From assembly GCF_003046185.1 (NCBI RefSeq), contig NZ_PZZL01000001.1, positions 248,001-312,000 of the forward strand: a stretch of DNA of 64,000 nucleotides, written 5' to 3'. The DNA is from Phreatobacter oligotrophus (GTDB lineage Bacteria > Pseudomonadota > Alphaproteobacteria > Rhizobiales > Phreatobacteraceae). This document shows, in pieces, positions 24,899 to 33,177 of the stretch (within the stretch, counting starts at the first letter, position 1; each line of letters begins with the position of its first letter). The notes beneath the pieces were generated by a model. That model was not told the origin of the DNA, searched no databases, and saw only the letters and a program-made list of their open reading frames with translations. The position numbers were made by a program, and so were the translations under genes.

Positions 24899-26581
24899 AT
24901 GCCGGCCTCTGGCCCTTTTTCTCGCATCGCGCGCCTTGCCGCCGCGATGGTCGCCGCGATCGTCATCACCACGAGCCTCGCCCTGGCCGGACCCGGCCAT
25001 GACCATGGGCCGGCCCCCGCAGGAGCGACGGCGCCGGCAAGCCCGCGCGTCACCGCCTCGTCCGATGCCTTTGAACTCGTCGGCATCGTCGAGGGCGAGG
25101 TCCTGGTCGTCTATCTCGACCGCTTCGCCACCAACGAACCGGTCGCCGGCGCGACGATCACCATCAGCCTCAACGGCACCGCGCTGAAGGCCGAGCCCCA
25201 GCCCAACGGCACCTACGAGCTCGCCTCGCCCATCCTCAGGGCCCCCGGCCTTGTCGAGGTCATCGCCGAGGTCGAGGCCGGCGGCACCTCCGACCTGCTG
25301 GTCGGCGCGCTGACCATTCCCGCGCCGGCCGCAACCGGCACCGCCGCAGAGGGCGAGGGGCGGCTCGCGCGCATCCGGCAGGAGCTGGCGAGCCTGCGCC
25401 CGACGCTGCTGCTCGCCGGCGGCCCGCTGCTCCTCGGGCTCCTCGTCGGCATTGGCCTGCGCTCCCGGCCGCGCGTCGCCATGGGCCTCGCCGCCCTCGC
25501 TATCCTGGTCATGGCCACCTCGCTGAGCCTTGCCCATGAGGGCCACGACCATGGCGGCGGCGCCGCCGCCACCCAGGGCAACGCCCCGCATCGCCGCGCC
25601 GACGGGACTATCTTTCTGCCCAAGCCGACGCAGCGGCTCCTGGAGGTCCGCACCGAGATCGTCCAGCCGCGCGAGGCGGTGCGAACCGTCCGCTTTGCCG
25701 GCCGCGTCATCCCCGATCCCAACCGGTCCGGCCTCGTCCAGGCGACCCTTGGCGGGCGCATTGCCACGGCGGGGGGCGGCCTGCCGCGCCTCGGCCAGAC
25801 GGTGAAGGCCGGCGATGTGCTGGCCTATGTGCAGCCGTCCTTCCAGCCGGTGGACGCCGCCACGCTGCAGCAGACCGAGGGCGACCTCGACCAGCAGATC
25901 GCGCTCTACCGGTCGCGTCTCGACCGGCAGAGGGTGCTGGCGGAGCGCAATGCCGTGCCGCGCCAGTCGCTCGAGGAGACCGAGATCCAGCTCCGCGGCC
26001 TCGAGCGCCGCCGCGCCGAACTGCGCCAGAGCAAGGTCGTGCCGGAGCCGCTGGTGGCGCCCGCCGACGGCGTCATCGCCGAGGTGCGGGTCGCCAACGG
26101 ACAGGTCGTCTCGCCGTCCGACGTCCTGTTCCAGATCATCGACCCGGCCTCCCTCTGGGTGGAGGCGCTGGTCTTCGACCAGGTCAATGCCGCGGAGATC
26201 CGCGCCGCGACGGCCCGGCTCCCCGACGGACGGGTGGTGGCGCTCTCGCTCATCGGCCGGTCGCGGTCGCTGCAGCAGCAGTCGACGCTGCTCCAGTTCG
26301 CCATCCTCGACGCACCTGCCTCGCTGGACATCGGCACGCCGCTGTCGGTGATCGCCGAGACCGGCCAGACCGCCCGCGGCATCGTCCTGCCGCGCGCCAG
26401 CGTCACCCAGGCGCCGAACGGCCAGAGCGTCGTCTTCCAGCATCGCGAGGCCGAGCTCTTCGTGCCCCGGCCGGTGCGGATGGAGGCGCTCGATGCCGAG
26501 CGCGTGCTGGTCACCGGCGGCATCGAGCCGGGCGAACGCGTAGTCGTGCGCGGCGCACCGCTCGTGAACCAGGTGCGCTGA
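24899..26581 (+). CDS. RND periplasmic adaptor for metal efflux (CusB/CzcB-like) with a large N-terminal extension
   Basis: 560 residues, about 150 longer than ordinary adaptors. A signal peptide is followed by a GHDHG motif, an Ig-like/carboxypeptidase-regulatory-like domain (about 45-140, FATNEPVAGATITISLNGT), and two hydrophobic helices (about 165-188 and 195-215). A second signal-like end, SLAHEGHDHGGG, leads into the CusB-type adaptor (about 240-560) with PKPTQRLLEVRTEIV and VPEPLVAPADGVIAEVRVANGQ. It links the CusA-like pump to an outer-membrane channel. The His-rich motifs suit Cu, Ag, Co, Zn or Cd. The stop is 3 bp before the pump start. Confidence 0.85.
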   Translation: MPASGPFSRIARLAAAMVAAIVITTSLALAGPGHDHGPAPAGATAPASPRVTASSDAFELVGIVEGEVLVVYLDRFATNEPVAGATITISLNGTALKAEPQPNGTYELASPILRAPGLVEVIAEVEAGGTSDLLVGALTIPAPAATGTAAEGEGRLARIRQELASLRPTLLLAGGPLLLGLLVGIGLRSRPRVAMGLAALAILVMATSLSLAHEGHDHGGGAAATQGNAPHRRADGTIFLPKPTQRLLEVRTEIVQPREAVRTVRFAGRVIPDPNRSGLVQATLGGRIATAGGGLPRLGQTVKAGDVLAYVQPSFQPVDAATLQQTEGDLDQQIALYRSRLDRQRVLAERNAVPRQSLEETEIQLRGLERRRAELRQSKVVPEPLVAPADGVIAEVRVANGQVVSPSDVLFQIIDPASLWVEALVFDQVNAAEIRAATARLPDGRVVALSLIGRSRSLQQQSTLLQFAILDAPASLDIGTPLSVIAETGQTARGIVLPRASVTQAPNGQSVVFQHREAELFVPRPVRMEALDAERVLVTGGIEPGERVVVRGAPLVNQVR

Positions 26582-26584
26582 GCC

Positions 26585-29500
26585 ATGTTCAACATCCTGG
26601 TCAATGCGAGCCTGAGAAACCGGCTCTTCGTCATCGCTGCGGCGATGCTTCTCATCGCCTACGGCTCCTTCGTCGTGCCGCGGCTGCCCGTCGACGTCTT
26701 CCCCGACCTCAACCGGCCGACCGTGGTGCTGATGACGGAGGCCGAGGGCTTCGCCCCGCAGGAGGTGGAGCAGCTCATCACCTATCCGATCGAGACGGCT
26801 ATGAACGGCATGCCCGGCGCGGAACGCGTTCGCTCCGTGTCCGGCGTCGGGCTCTCCATCGTCTATGTCGAGTTCGGCTGGAGCACGGAGATCTTCCGGG
26901 CCCGCCAGCAGGTGGCAGAGCGCCTCTCGCTGGTGCAGGCGCGCCTGCCGCGCGGCGTCCAGACGCAGATGGGGCCGATCTCCTCGATCATGGGCGAGAT
27001 CATGCTCATCGCCATGACGGCGACCGGCACGAGCCAGATGGATCTGCGCGAGATCGCCGATTTCGTCATCCGGCCGCAGCTGCTGACCATTCCCGGCATT
27101 GCCCAGGTCATCCCCATCGGCGGCGAGGTCCGGCAGTACCGCGTCACGCCCGATCCCGTGGCGATGACGCGCCTGTCGGTGACCCCACAGCAGATCGAGC
27201 AGGCGGTGCAGCGCTTCGGCGCCAATACCGGCGGCGGCTTCGTCGACCAGCACTCGCGCGAATACCTCATCCGCGCCATTGGCCTGACCAACAGGCTGGA
27301 GGACCTGCGCAACCTCGTCGTCTCCACCCCGAACGGCACGGCGATCCTCCTGCGCCAGGTCGCGCGCGTCGACTTCGCGGCGCGGCCGAAGCGGGGCGAT
27401 GCCGGCTATCAGGGTGCGCCCGCCGTCATCGTCGGCGTGCAGAAGCAGCCCTCCGCCGACACGGTGACGCTGACCCGCGCGGTCGAGGCGCGCCTGGCCG
27501 AGATCCAGCGCACCCTGCCCGAGGGGGTGCGCGCCGATCAGGTACAGTTCCGGCAGGCGACCTTCATCGAGACATCGGTCCGCAACGTGCAGATCGTGCT
27601 GCTGGAGGCTGCGGCGGTGGTGGCCGTCATCCTCATCCTCTTCCTGCTTAACGTCCGGGCGACGATCATCTCGCTCACCGCCATCCCCATCTCGATCCTG
27701 GCGACGGCGCTCGTCTTCCAGGCGATGGGGCTCTCCATCAACACGATGACGCTTGGCGGCCTTGCCATCGCCATTGGCGAGCTGGTCGACGATGCGGTGG
27801 TCGACGTCGAGAACATCCTGCGGCGGCTGAAGGAGAATGCCGAGAAGGCGTCGCCGCTGCCGGTTCTCTCGGTGATCGCGGCGGCGAGCCAGGAGGTCCG
27901 CTCCGGCATCGTCTACGCGACGATGATCGTCGTCCTCGTCTTCATCCCGCTCTTCGCGCTGTCCGGCATCGAGGGGCGGCTCTTCACGCCGCTCGGCATT
28001 GCCTACATCGTCTCGATCCTGGCGAGCCTCGTCACCTCCATCACGGTGACGCCGGTCCTGTCCTACTACCTGCTGTCCCGCACGAAGATCAGGGAGCACA
28101 AGGACGGCTGGCTAGTCCGCCACCTCAAGGCCGGCAACCGGCGCCTGCTGCTCTGGGCCTTCGACCGGCCGAAGACGCTCTTCGCCGCGGTGGCGCTGGG
28201 CATTGCGGTGGCCGCGGCCGCGGCGGTGCAGCTGCCCCGGCTGTTCCTGCCGCCCTTCAACGAGGGCACGCTGCTCATCAACGTCCAGTACAACCCCGGC
28301 ATCTCGCTGGCCGAGTCCGACCGGCTTGGCGCCATTGCCGAGCGGCTGGTGATGCAGGTGCCGGAGGCGCGCAGCGTCGGCCGCCGCACCGGCCGCGCCG
28401 AGCTCGATGAACATGCCGAGGGCATCCACAATTCCGAGATCGACGTCGCCCTGTCCAAGTCGGCGCGGTCGAAGGAGGAGGTCTTCGCCGACATCCGCAA
28501 CCGCCTGTCGGTGCTGCCGGTCAACGTCGCCATCGGCCAGCCCATCGCCCACCGCCTCGATCACATGCTCTCGGGCGTTCGCGCCCAGATCGCGGTGAAG
28601 ATCTTCGGCGAGGACATCGATGTGCTGCGGACGCTGGCGGCGACCCTCCAGACGCGCCTTCAGGGCGTCGCCGGCCTCGTCGACCTCAACACCGAGAAGC
28701 AGGTGCTCATCCCGCAGCTGCGCATCACCCCGGACTTCGAGCGGGCCGCGCTCTATGGCATCACGCCGGCCTCCATCACCGAGGCGCTGGAGGGCCTGTC
28801 GAACGGCCGCGTCGTGTCGCAGATCGTCGAGGGCAACCGCCGCTTCGACGTGGTGGTGCGCCTGGCCGAGGACGAGCGATCAACTGCAAGCCTGGCGAAT
28901 CTGCTGGTGCCGACGCCGAAGGGCTTCGTGCCCCTGCGCCTCATCGCATCCGTCGAGGAGGGCGACGGCCCGAACCAGATCCTGCGCGAGAACGGCCAGC
29001 GCCGCATCGTCGTCTCGGCCAATGCCGATGGCCGCCGCGACATGGCGGCGATCATCGCCGATGTGCGGCGGGTCGTGGCCGAGACCAGCCTGCCGCGCGG
29101 CTACGGCACCAGCCTTGAGGGCACGTTCCAGGCCCAGGAGGAGTCGACGCTCGTTATCGGCGCGCTGTCGCTGGTCTCGCTCGCGCTGATCTTCATGGTC
29201 CTCTACATGCGCTACCAGTCGGCCGTGCTGACCGCGATCGTGCTCACCAACATCCCGCTCGCGCTCATCGGCAGTGTCGCGGCGCTGTGGATCGCCGGCC
29301 AGTCGCTGTCGGTGGCCTCGATGATCGGCTTCATCACGCTCGCCGGCATCAGCGCGCGCAACGGCATCCTCAAGGTCAGCCACTACATCAATCTCGCGCT
29401 CTACGAGGGCGAGCAGTTCGGCCGCGACCTCGTCATCCGCGGCTCGCTGGAGCGGCTGTCGCCGGTGCTGATGACGGCGCTGTCGGCGGGGCTCGCGCTG

Positions 29501-29713
29501 GTCCCGCTGCTCTTCGGGGCAGGGGAGCCGGGCCGCGAGATCCTTCACCCCGTCGCGGTGACGATCTTCGGCGGCCTCGTCTCGGCGACGCTGCTCGACA
29601 CCTTCCTCACCCCGGTCCTGTTCCTGAAATTCGGCCGCCGGCCTCTGGATGCGCTGATCGCCGCCCGCGACCAGCGACCCGTGGCCGGCCCTGCCGTCGT
29701 CGACGCCTATTGA
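26585..29713 (+). CDS. Heavy-metal RND efflux pump, CusA/CzcA family
   Basis: 1042 residues, the normal HME-RND length. Two sets of six transmembrane helices are separated by large periplasmic loops. The start MFNILVNASLRNRLFVI, then LPVDVFPDLNRPTVVLMTEAEG, is the CzcA/CusA hallmark. TM4 carries the family motif GELVDDAVVDVENI (charged residues of the proton relay), and TM helices near 860-1010 carry LVSLALIFMVLYMRY and ARNGILKVSHYINL. It exports metal ions using the proton gradient. The exact metal cannot be read. No outer-membrane-factor gene is in this operon, so the channel must be shared. Confidence 0.92.
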   Translation: MFNILVNASLRNRLFVIAAAMLLIAYGSFVVPRLPVDVFPDLNRPTVVLMTEAEGFAPQEVEQLITYPIETAMNGMPGAERVRSVSGVGLSIVYVEFGWSTEIFRARQQVAERLSLVQARLPRGVQTQMGPISSIMGEIMLIAMTATGTSQMDLREIADFVIRPQLLTIPGIAQVIPIGGEVRQYRVTPDPVAMTRLSVTPQQIEQAVQRFGANTGGGFVDQHSREYLIRAIGLTNRLEDLRNLVVSTPNGTAILLRQVARVDFAARPKRGDAGYQGAPAVIVGVQKQPSADTVTLTRAVEARLAEIQRTLPEGVRADQVQFRQATFIETSVRNVQIVLLEAAAVVAVILILFLLNVRATIISLTAIPISILATALVFQAMGLSINTMTLGGLAIAIGELVDDAVVDVENILRRLKENAEKASPLPVLSVIAAASQEVRSGIVYATMIVVLVFIPLFALSGIEGRLFTPLGIAYIVSILASLVTSITVTPVLSYYLLSRTKIREHKDGWLVRHLKAGNRRLLLWAFDRPKTLFAAVALGIAVAAAAAVQLPRLFLPPFNEGTLLINVQYNPGISLAESDRLGAIAERLVMQVPEARSVGRRTGRAELDEHAEGIHNSEIDVALSKSARSKEEVFADIRNRLSVLPVNVAIGQPIAHRLDHMLSGVRAQIAVKIFGEDIDVLRTLAATLQTRLQGVAGLVDLNTEKQVLIPQLRITPDFERAALYGITPASITEALEGLSNGRVVSQIVEGNRRFDVVVRLAEDERSTASLANLLVPTPKGFVPLRLIASVEEGDGPNQILRENGQRRIVVSANADGRRDMAAIIADVRRVVAETSLPRGYGTSLEGTFQAQEESTLVIGALSLVSLALIFMVLYMRYQSAVLTAIVLTNIPLALIGSVAALWIAGQSLSVASMIGFITLAGISARNGILKVSHYINLALYEGEQFGRDLVIRGSLERLSPVLMTALSAGLALVPLLFGAGEPGREILHPVAVTIFGGLVSATLLDTFLTPVLFLKFGRRPLDALIAARDQRPVAGPAVVDAY

Positions 29714-29739
29714 CCCCTCAATTCCCGAAGGAGACACCC

Positions 29740-30108
29740 ATGAAGACGACATTCATCGCCGCCGCCCTGGCCCTTGCCATCGCCACCGGCGCGGCTCTGG
29801 CACAGGCCCGCGGACCCAACGGCGGCATGGTGGGCGGGCCCGCCGATCACCAGGTCGAACTCGTCGTCGCCCCGGCCGAGATCAGCGTCTACCTGCTCCA
29901 CGACGGCAAGGTCTCGACGGTCGAGGGCTCGGCCGTCCGCGCCGTCGTCCAGGATAGCGGACGCACCATCAACGTCGCGCTCGCCGCGAGCGGTCCGAAC
30001 CGCCTCGTTGGCCGGCTGGAGGCGCCGCTCGCAAGCGGTGCGCGCGTCGTGATCTCCGGCCGCGACAATCACAACCATTCGATCAGCGCGCGCTTCGTCG
30101 TGCCGTGA
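29740..30108 (+). CDS. Small periplasmic GPNGG-family protein of the metal efflux operon
   Basis: 122 residues from ATG 29740 with GAAGGAGA 8 nt upstream. A signal peptide is cleaved near ALAQA (residue 22). The mature protein begins RGPNGGMVGG and continues DHQVELVVAPAEISVYLLHD, the pattern of small beta-sandwich proteins found beside CusBA/CzcBA genes. The C-terminal NHNHSISARFVVP supplies two further histidines. A metallochaperone or pump-accessory role is inferred. It is the last gene of the operon, and two stem-loops follow. Confidence 0.7.
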   Translation: MKTTFIAAALALAIATGAALAQARGPNGGMVGGPADHQVELVVAPAEISVYLLHDGKVSTVEGSAVRAVVQDSGRTINVALAASGPNRLVGRLEAPLASGARVVISGRDNHNHSISARFVVP

Positions 30109-30413
30109 CGCAGCCGAAGCGGCTGCGCTTCAGGCCATGACAACCCCGAGCCCCGGTGGACGCTTCCCGCGTCCGCCTGGGCCCGAGCCTCCATTGCGTT
30201 GGGCATGAGAACTGACACTGTCCCGATGAACGCAGAGGTCAGCTGATTGACCTTTCGTCACGTGGTGAAAGGCTTGTTGCCACATTGGCCATCCGATGGT
30301 TCACTCGGAGGCGGTGGGAGACAACGTTTTCCGGTTGCCTGATCGCTATCCTGCGGCACGCGACGATAAGGCCGAAGCGCCATTCCGGAAAACAGCCCGC
30401 CACGGGGAACACC
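30109..30413. other. Non-coding stretch between the metal operon and the B12-binding protein gene
   Basis: 305 bp without a credible gene. It starts with two stem-loops: CGCAGCC/GGCTGCG (30109-30115 with 30121-30127), and GGACGC/GCGTCC (30158-30163 with 30169-30174) extended outward by GG/CC and CCC/GGG pairs. These probably end the metal operon. Further on, CCTTTC (30251-30256) and GAAAGG (30267-30272) flank a CACGTG core and could be an operator or promoter-proximal site for the 30414 gene. Confidence 0.45.
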
Positions 30414-31319
30414 ATGGCAGGGACCGACCATCCATCGTCCAGCGGCGACACGTGTCTGACCTTGCCGGAAGGCGAGACCAGGGCCAGCACGCACAAGATC
30501 CTTCATCCCCTCGGAGACGTTCTCTCCCCGAACGGGCAGGGCCAGCTCAGGCGCGCCATCGAGACCCAGGTCATTCCGCGCCTGATGACGGCGCACCAGA
30601 CGGATCTGGGGTCTGGCTACGATCTGCAGCCCGGGACCACAGTCGCAACGTCGTTCTCCTATGCCGAGGTCGAGGCCTTTTGCGACCTCCTGATCCGGCA
30701 GCCCTATTCAGCCGCCGACGCCTATGTCGAGAAGCTGCTGGACGACGGCTTTCCCATTGAAGCGGTCATCTCCTCGGTTCTCTGCAGCGCCGCCCGGCAT
30801 CTCGGCCTGCTCTGGGACAGCGACCGCGTGACCTTTGTCTCCGTTGCGGTCGGACTGTCGCGCATCCAGCAGCTCCTGCGCTCCTTCGGGCCGAGTTTCA
30901 GCGCCAATGTCAAAGCGCGGGGCGAGGGCTTCAACATCCTGCTCGCCCTTGTGCCCGGCGGGGGTCATTCGCTCGGTGTGTCCGTCGTGGAGGAGTACTT
31001 TCGCCACGCCGGCTGGCAGGTCGACAATCTCGGCTCGGCGCCGCGGCACGTGCTGCTCGATCGCGTCCACGACACATGGTTCGATGCGGTCGGCCTGTCG
31101 GCGGGCGGCGAGATGTCGAATGACGAGATCGCCGCGACCATCGCGCTTCTGCGGGACGCCTCGGCCAATCCGCGCATCTGCGTCGTGGTTGGGGGCTATC
31201 ATTTCACCGAAAATCCCGATCTGGCCCTGACGCTTGGGGCTGATTTCGGCGCGCGCGACCCTGACCAGGCCATCGCCCTGCTGGAGCAGGTGCCCCGCAT
31301 GGCGCGCATCGGAGCCTAG
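30414..31319 (+). CDS. B12-binding-domain regulator, AerR/PpaA-like
   Basis: 301 residues from ATG 30414 with CGGGGAA upstream; the frame is open further upstream, but that part does not look coding. Residues 75-150 form the helical cap (FCDLLIRQPYSAADAYVEKL; ARHLGLLWDSDRVTFVSVAVG then L-S-R-I-Q-Q-L-L), the pattern of AerR/PpaA proteins. The Rossmann-like B12 domain (about 165-295) has GGGHSLGVSVVEEYFRHAGW, where the His stands at the cobalamin-ligand position although the classical D-x-H-x-x-G aspartate is Gly. AerR modulates the repressor PpsR/CrtJ in phototrophs. No photosynthesis gene is in the window, so its target is unknown. Confidence 0.75.
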   Translation: MAGTDHPSSSGDTCLTLPEGETRASTHKILHPLGDVLSPNGQGQLRRAIETQVIPRLMTAHQTDLGSGYDLQPGTTVATSFSYAEVEAFCDLLIRQPYSAADAYVEKLLDDGFPIEAVISSVLCSAARHLGLLWDSDRVTFVSVAVGLSRIQQLLRSFGPSFSANVKARGEGFNILLALVPGGGHSLGVSVVEEYFRHAGWQVDNLGSAPRHVLLDRVHDTWFDAVGLSAGGEMSNDEIAATIALLRDASANPRICVVVGGYHFTENPDLALTLGADFGARDPDQAIALLEQVPRMARIGA

Positions 31320-31358
31320 CTCAGGGGCCGCGAGGCTCGGCCTCAGGCCCAGCCCGGG

Positions 31359-32261
31359 CTATGCGTGGCCGCCCTGCGGCCCGACGGGGGCCAGGAGCAA
31401 TTGCTGCTGCAGCCAGTCCGAGAATTGCCGCAGCGTCTTGCGCGGCTGGGTATGGCGGGGATGGACGAGATAATGGCCGACATAGCGCACCGGCCTGCTG
31501 CGCTCCGCCAGCGGAGCGACCAGACGGCCGGATGCGAGCTCCGCCTCGACCAGACGGGTTGATTCCAGCGCGACGCCAAGCCCCTGCGCCGCCGCCAGGA
31601 TCGCCAGGAAGCTGCGGTCGAAGCGGCTGCCGATCCGCGGCGTCTCCGTCACCCCCTGTGCTGCGAACCAGTCCGACCACTGGACCTGTTTGGTATCGCT
31701 CTGGATAAGCGACAGCCCCAGGAGATCCCGCGCGTCGCGGATGGATGCGGCAAGGGCGGGGCTGCAGACCGGGGTGATCGTCTCCTCGCCCAGCGGCATG
31801 ACCACCAGCCCCTCGGCCCGCGGCGCGCCATAGACGATGTCGGCGTCGAACTCGTCCGAGGTGAAGCGGGTATAGTCGGTGCCGGCGGCGAGCCGAACGT
31901 CGGTGCCGGGATGAGCCTCGAGGAAGGACGGCAGGCGCGGCGTCAGCCACTGCGCCGCGAAGCTCGGTGCGCAGTGGAGGCGCAGCAGGCTCGGCGCACG
32001 GGCTGAGACGGCCTCCATGCCGCGGCGCAGGTCGTCGAAGGCGCGGCCGACATGCCGCATCAGCACCTCGCCCTCATAGGTGAGCCGGACACTCCGGGCG
32101 GCGCGCTCGAACAGCGGAACGCCGAGCGTCTCCTCGAGCTTGCGCACCGCGTGGCTGATGGCGCTCGGCGTCAGGCCGAGCTGCGAGGCGGCGGTGCGGA
32201 ACGATCCCGTCCGCGCCGCGACCTCGAAGACCCTGAGCAGGTTCACCGGGACATTAAGCAT
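31359..32261 (-). CDS. LysR-family regulator (GcvA-like)
   Basis: 300 residues. The N-terminal winged helix-turn-helix (about 5-65) has LLRVFEVAARTGSFRTAASQLGLTPSAISHAVRKLEETLGVPLFER, here noted in parts: FEVAARTGSF, AASQLGLTPSAISHAV and LEETLGVPLFER. The substrate-binding domain (about 90-290) belongs to the GcvA/AmpR group (LRLHCAPSFAAQWLTPRL). It is divergent from the SDR-transketolase operon (starting 32373), with a perfect palindrome in the gap, so it probably controls those genes in response to a catabolic effector. The effector is unknown. Its 3' end is 39 bp from the convergent AerR-like gene. Confidence 0.9.
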   Translation of the reverse strand: MLNVPVNLLRVFEVAARTGSFRTAASQLGLTPSAISHAVRKLEETLGVPLFERAARSVRLTYEGEVLMRHVGRAFDDLRRGMEAVSARAPSLLRLHCAPSFAAQWLTPRLPSFLEAHPGTDVRLAAGTDYTRFTSDEFDADIVYGAPRAEGLVVMPLGEETITPVCSPALAASIRDARDLLGLSLIQSDTKQVQWSDWFAAQGVTETPRIGSRFDRSFLAILAAAQGLGVALESTRLVEAELASGRLVAPLAERSRPVRYVGHYLVHPRHTQPRKTLRQFSDWLQQQLLLAPVGPQGGHA

Positions 32262-32270
32262 GCGGACAGG

Positions 32271-32283
32271 TGAATCAGATTCA
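32271..32283. promoter_or_regulatory. Perfect 13-bp palindrome at the LysR gene, candidate operator
   Basis: TGAATC-A-GATTCA is a perfect 6-bp-arm dyad 10 bp upstream of the lysR start codon, in a locally AT-rich patch between the divergent genes. LysR proteins usually bind T-N11-A dyads near their own promoter, and T...A at the ends of this 13-mer fits exactly. Inferred site of autoregulation and of control of the SDR-transketolase operon. Confidence 0.65.
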
Positions 32284-32372
32284 TAAGAGGTTGTAAATTA
32301 TGCGTTTGTTGGGCGGAGTCGCGCGTGAGAGAACGCGATGACAAACCAAGAAGACGTCATCGGGAGGATTGC

Positions 32373-33122
32373 ATGCTGCTCAAGGGCAAGACCGCCGTCA
32401 TTTCGGGCGGCGCCGGCCGCCGCGGCATCGGCTTCGCCACCGCAAAACTCTTTGTCGAGCATGGAGCCCGCGTCGCCATCCTCGACATCGACGCAAAGGC
32501 CGCCGCCGAGGCCGCCGCGGACCTTGGCACCGGCCATCTCGGCATCGCCTGCGACGTCAGCAATGCTGCGGCCTGCAAGGCGGCTGCCGATGAGGTCATT
32601 TCAGCCTTTGGCCATGTCGACATCCTCCTCAACAATGCCGGCATCACCCAGCCGGTGAAGACGATGGAGATCACCGAGGCCGACTGGCACCGGATCCTCG
32701 CGGTCAACACCACTGGCGTCCTCTTCCTCAGCCAGGCCTTCATCCCGCACATGCGCTCGCGCAAGGCCGGTTCGATCGCCTGCATGTCCTCGGTCTCGGC
32801 GCAGCGCGGTGGCGGCATCTTCGGCGGCCCACACTATTCCGCCGCCAAGGCGGGCGTCCTCGGCCTCGCCAAGGCCATGGCCCGCGAGCTGGGGCCGGAC
32901 GGTATCCGCGTCAATTGCGTCACTCCCGGCCTCATCCAGACCGACATCACCGGCGACAAGCTGACCCCGGCCATGAAGGCCGAGATCGCCGCCGGCATTC
33001 CGCTGGGGCGCCTGGGCGAGGCCCGCGATGTCGCCGGAGCCTATCTCTTCCTCGCGTCGGACCTCTCCGCCTACATCACCGGCGCGGTCATCGACGTGAA
33101 TGGCGGCATGCTGATCCACTGA
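32373..33122 (+). CDS. SDR-family NAD(P)-dependent oxidoreductase
   Basis: 249 residues from ATG 32373 with CGGGAGGA 8 nt upstream. A classical short-chain dehydrogenase: glycine-rich GGAGRRGIG near residue 12, D36-type LDID favouring NAD, NNAG, catalytic Ser in MSSVS, and Y-x3-K in PHYSAAKAG. Then comes RVNCVTPGLIQTDI, and the C-terminal GAVIDVNGGMLIH is typical. It probably oxidises a hydroxyl of a sugar, polyol or hydroxy acid. It is the first gene of an operon with the two transketolase halves. Its stop lies in a tandem repeat of TGATCCAC. Confidence 0.9.
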   Translation: MLLKGKTAVISGGAGRRGIGFATAKLFVEHGARVAILDIDAKAAAEAAADLGTGHLGIACDVSNAAACKAAADEVISAFGHVDILLNNAGITQPVKTMEITEADWHRILAVNTTGVLFLSQAFIPHMRSRKAGSIACMSSVSAQRGGGIFGGPHYSAAKAGVLGLAKAMARELGPDGIRVNCVTPGLIQTDITGDKLTPAMKAEIAAGIPLGRLGEARDVAGAYLFLASDLSAYITGAVIDVNGGMLIH

Positions 33123-33177
33123 TCCACTGATCGCGGCCGTCGCGCCAACCCGCACTCCCACCCGTCCGGAGCCTCCC

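Noticed and set aside
24881-28099. A 1072-codon open frame on the minus strand opposite the metal efflux genes
   Set aside because: Antisense to adaptor and pump genes whose motifs are clear; low-complexity Asp/Gly/Arg composition typical of GC-frame shadows.
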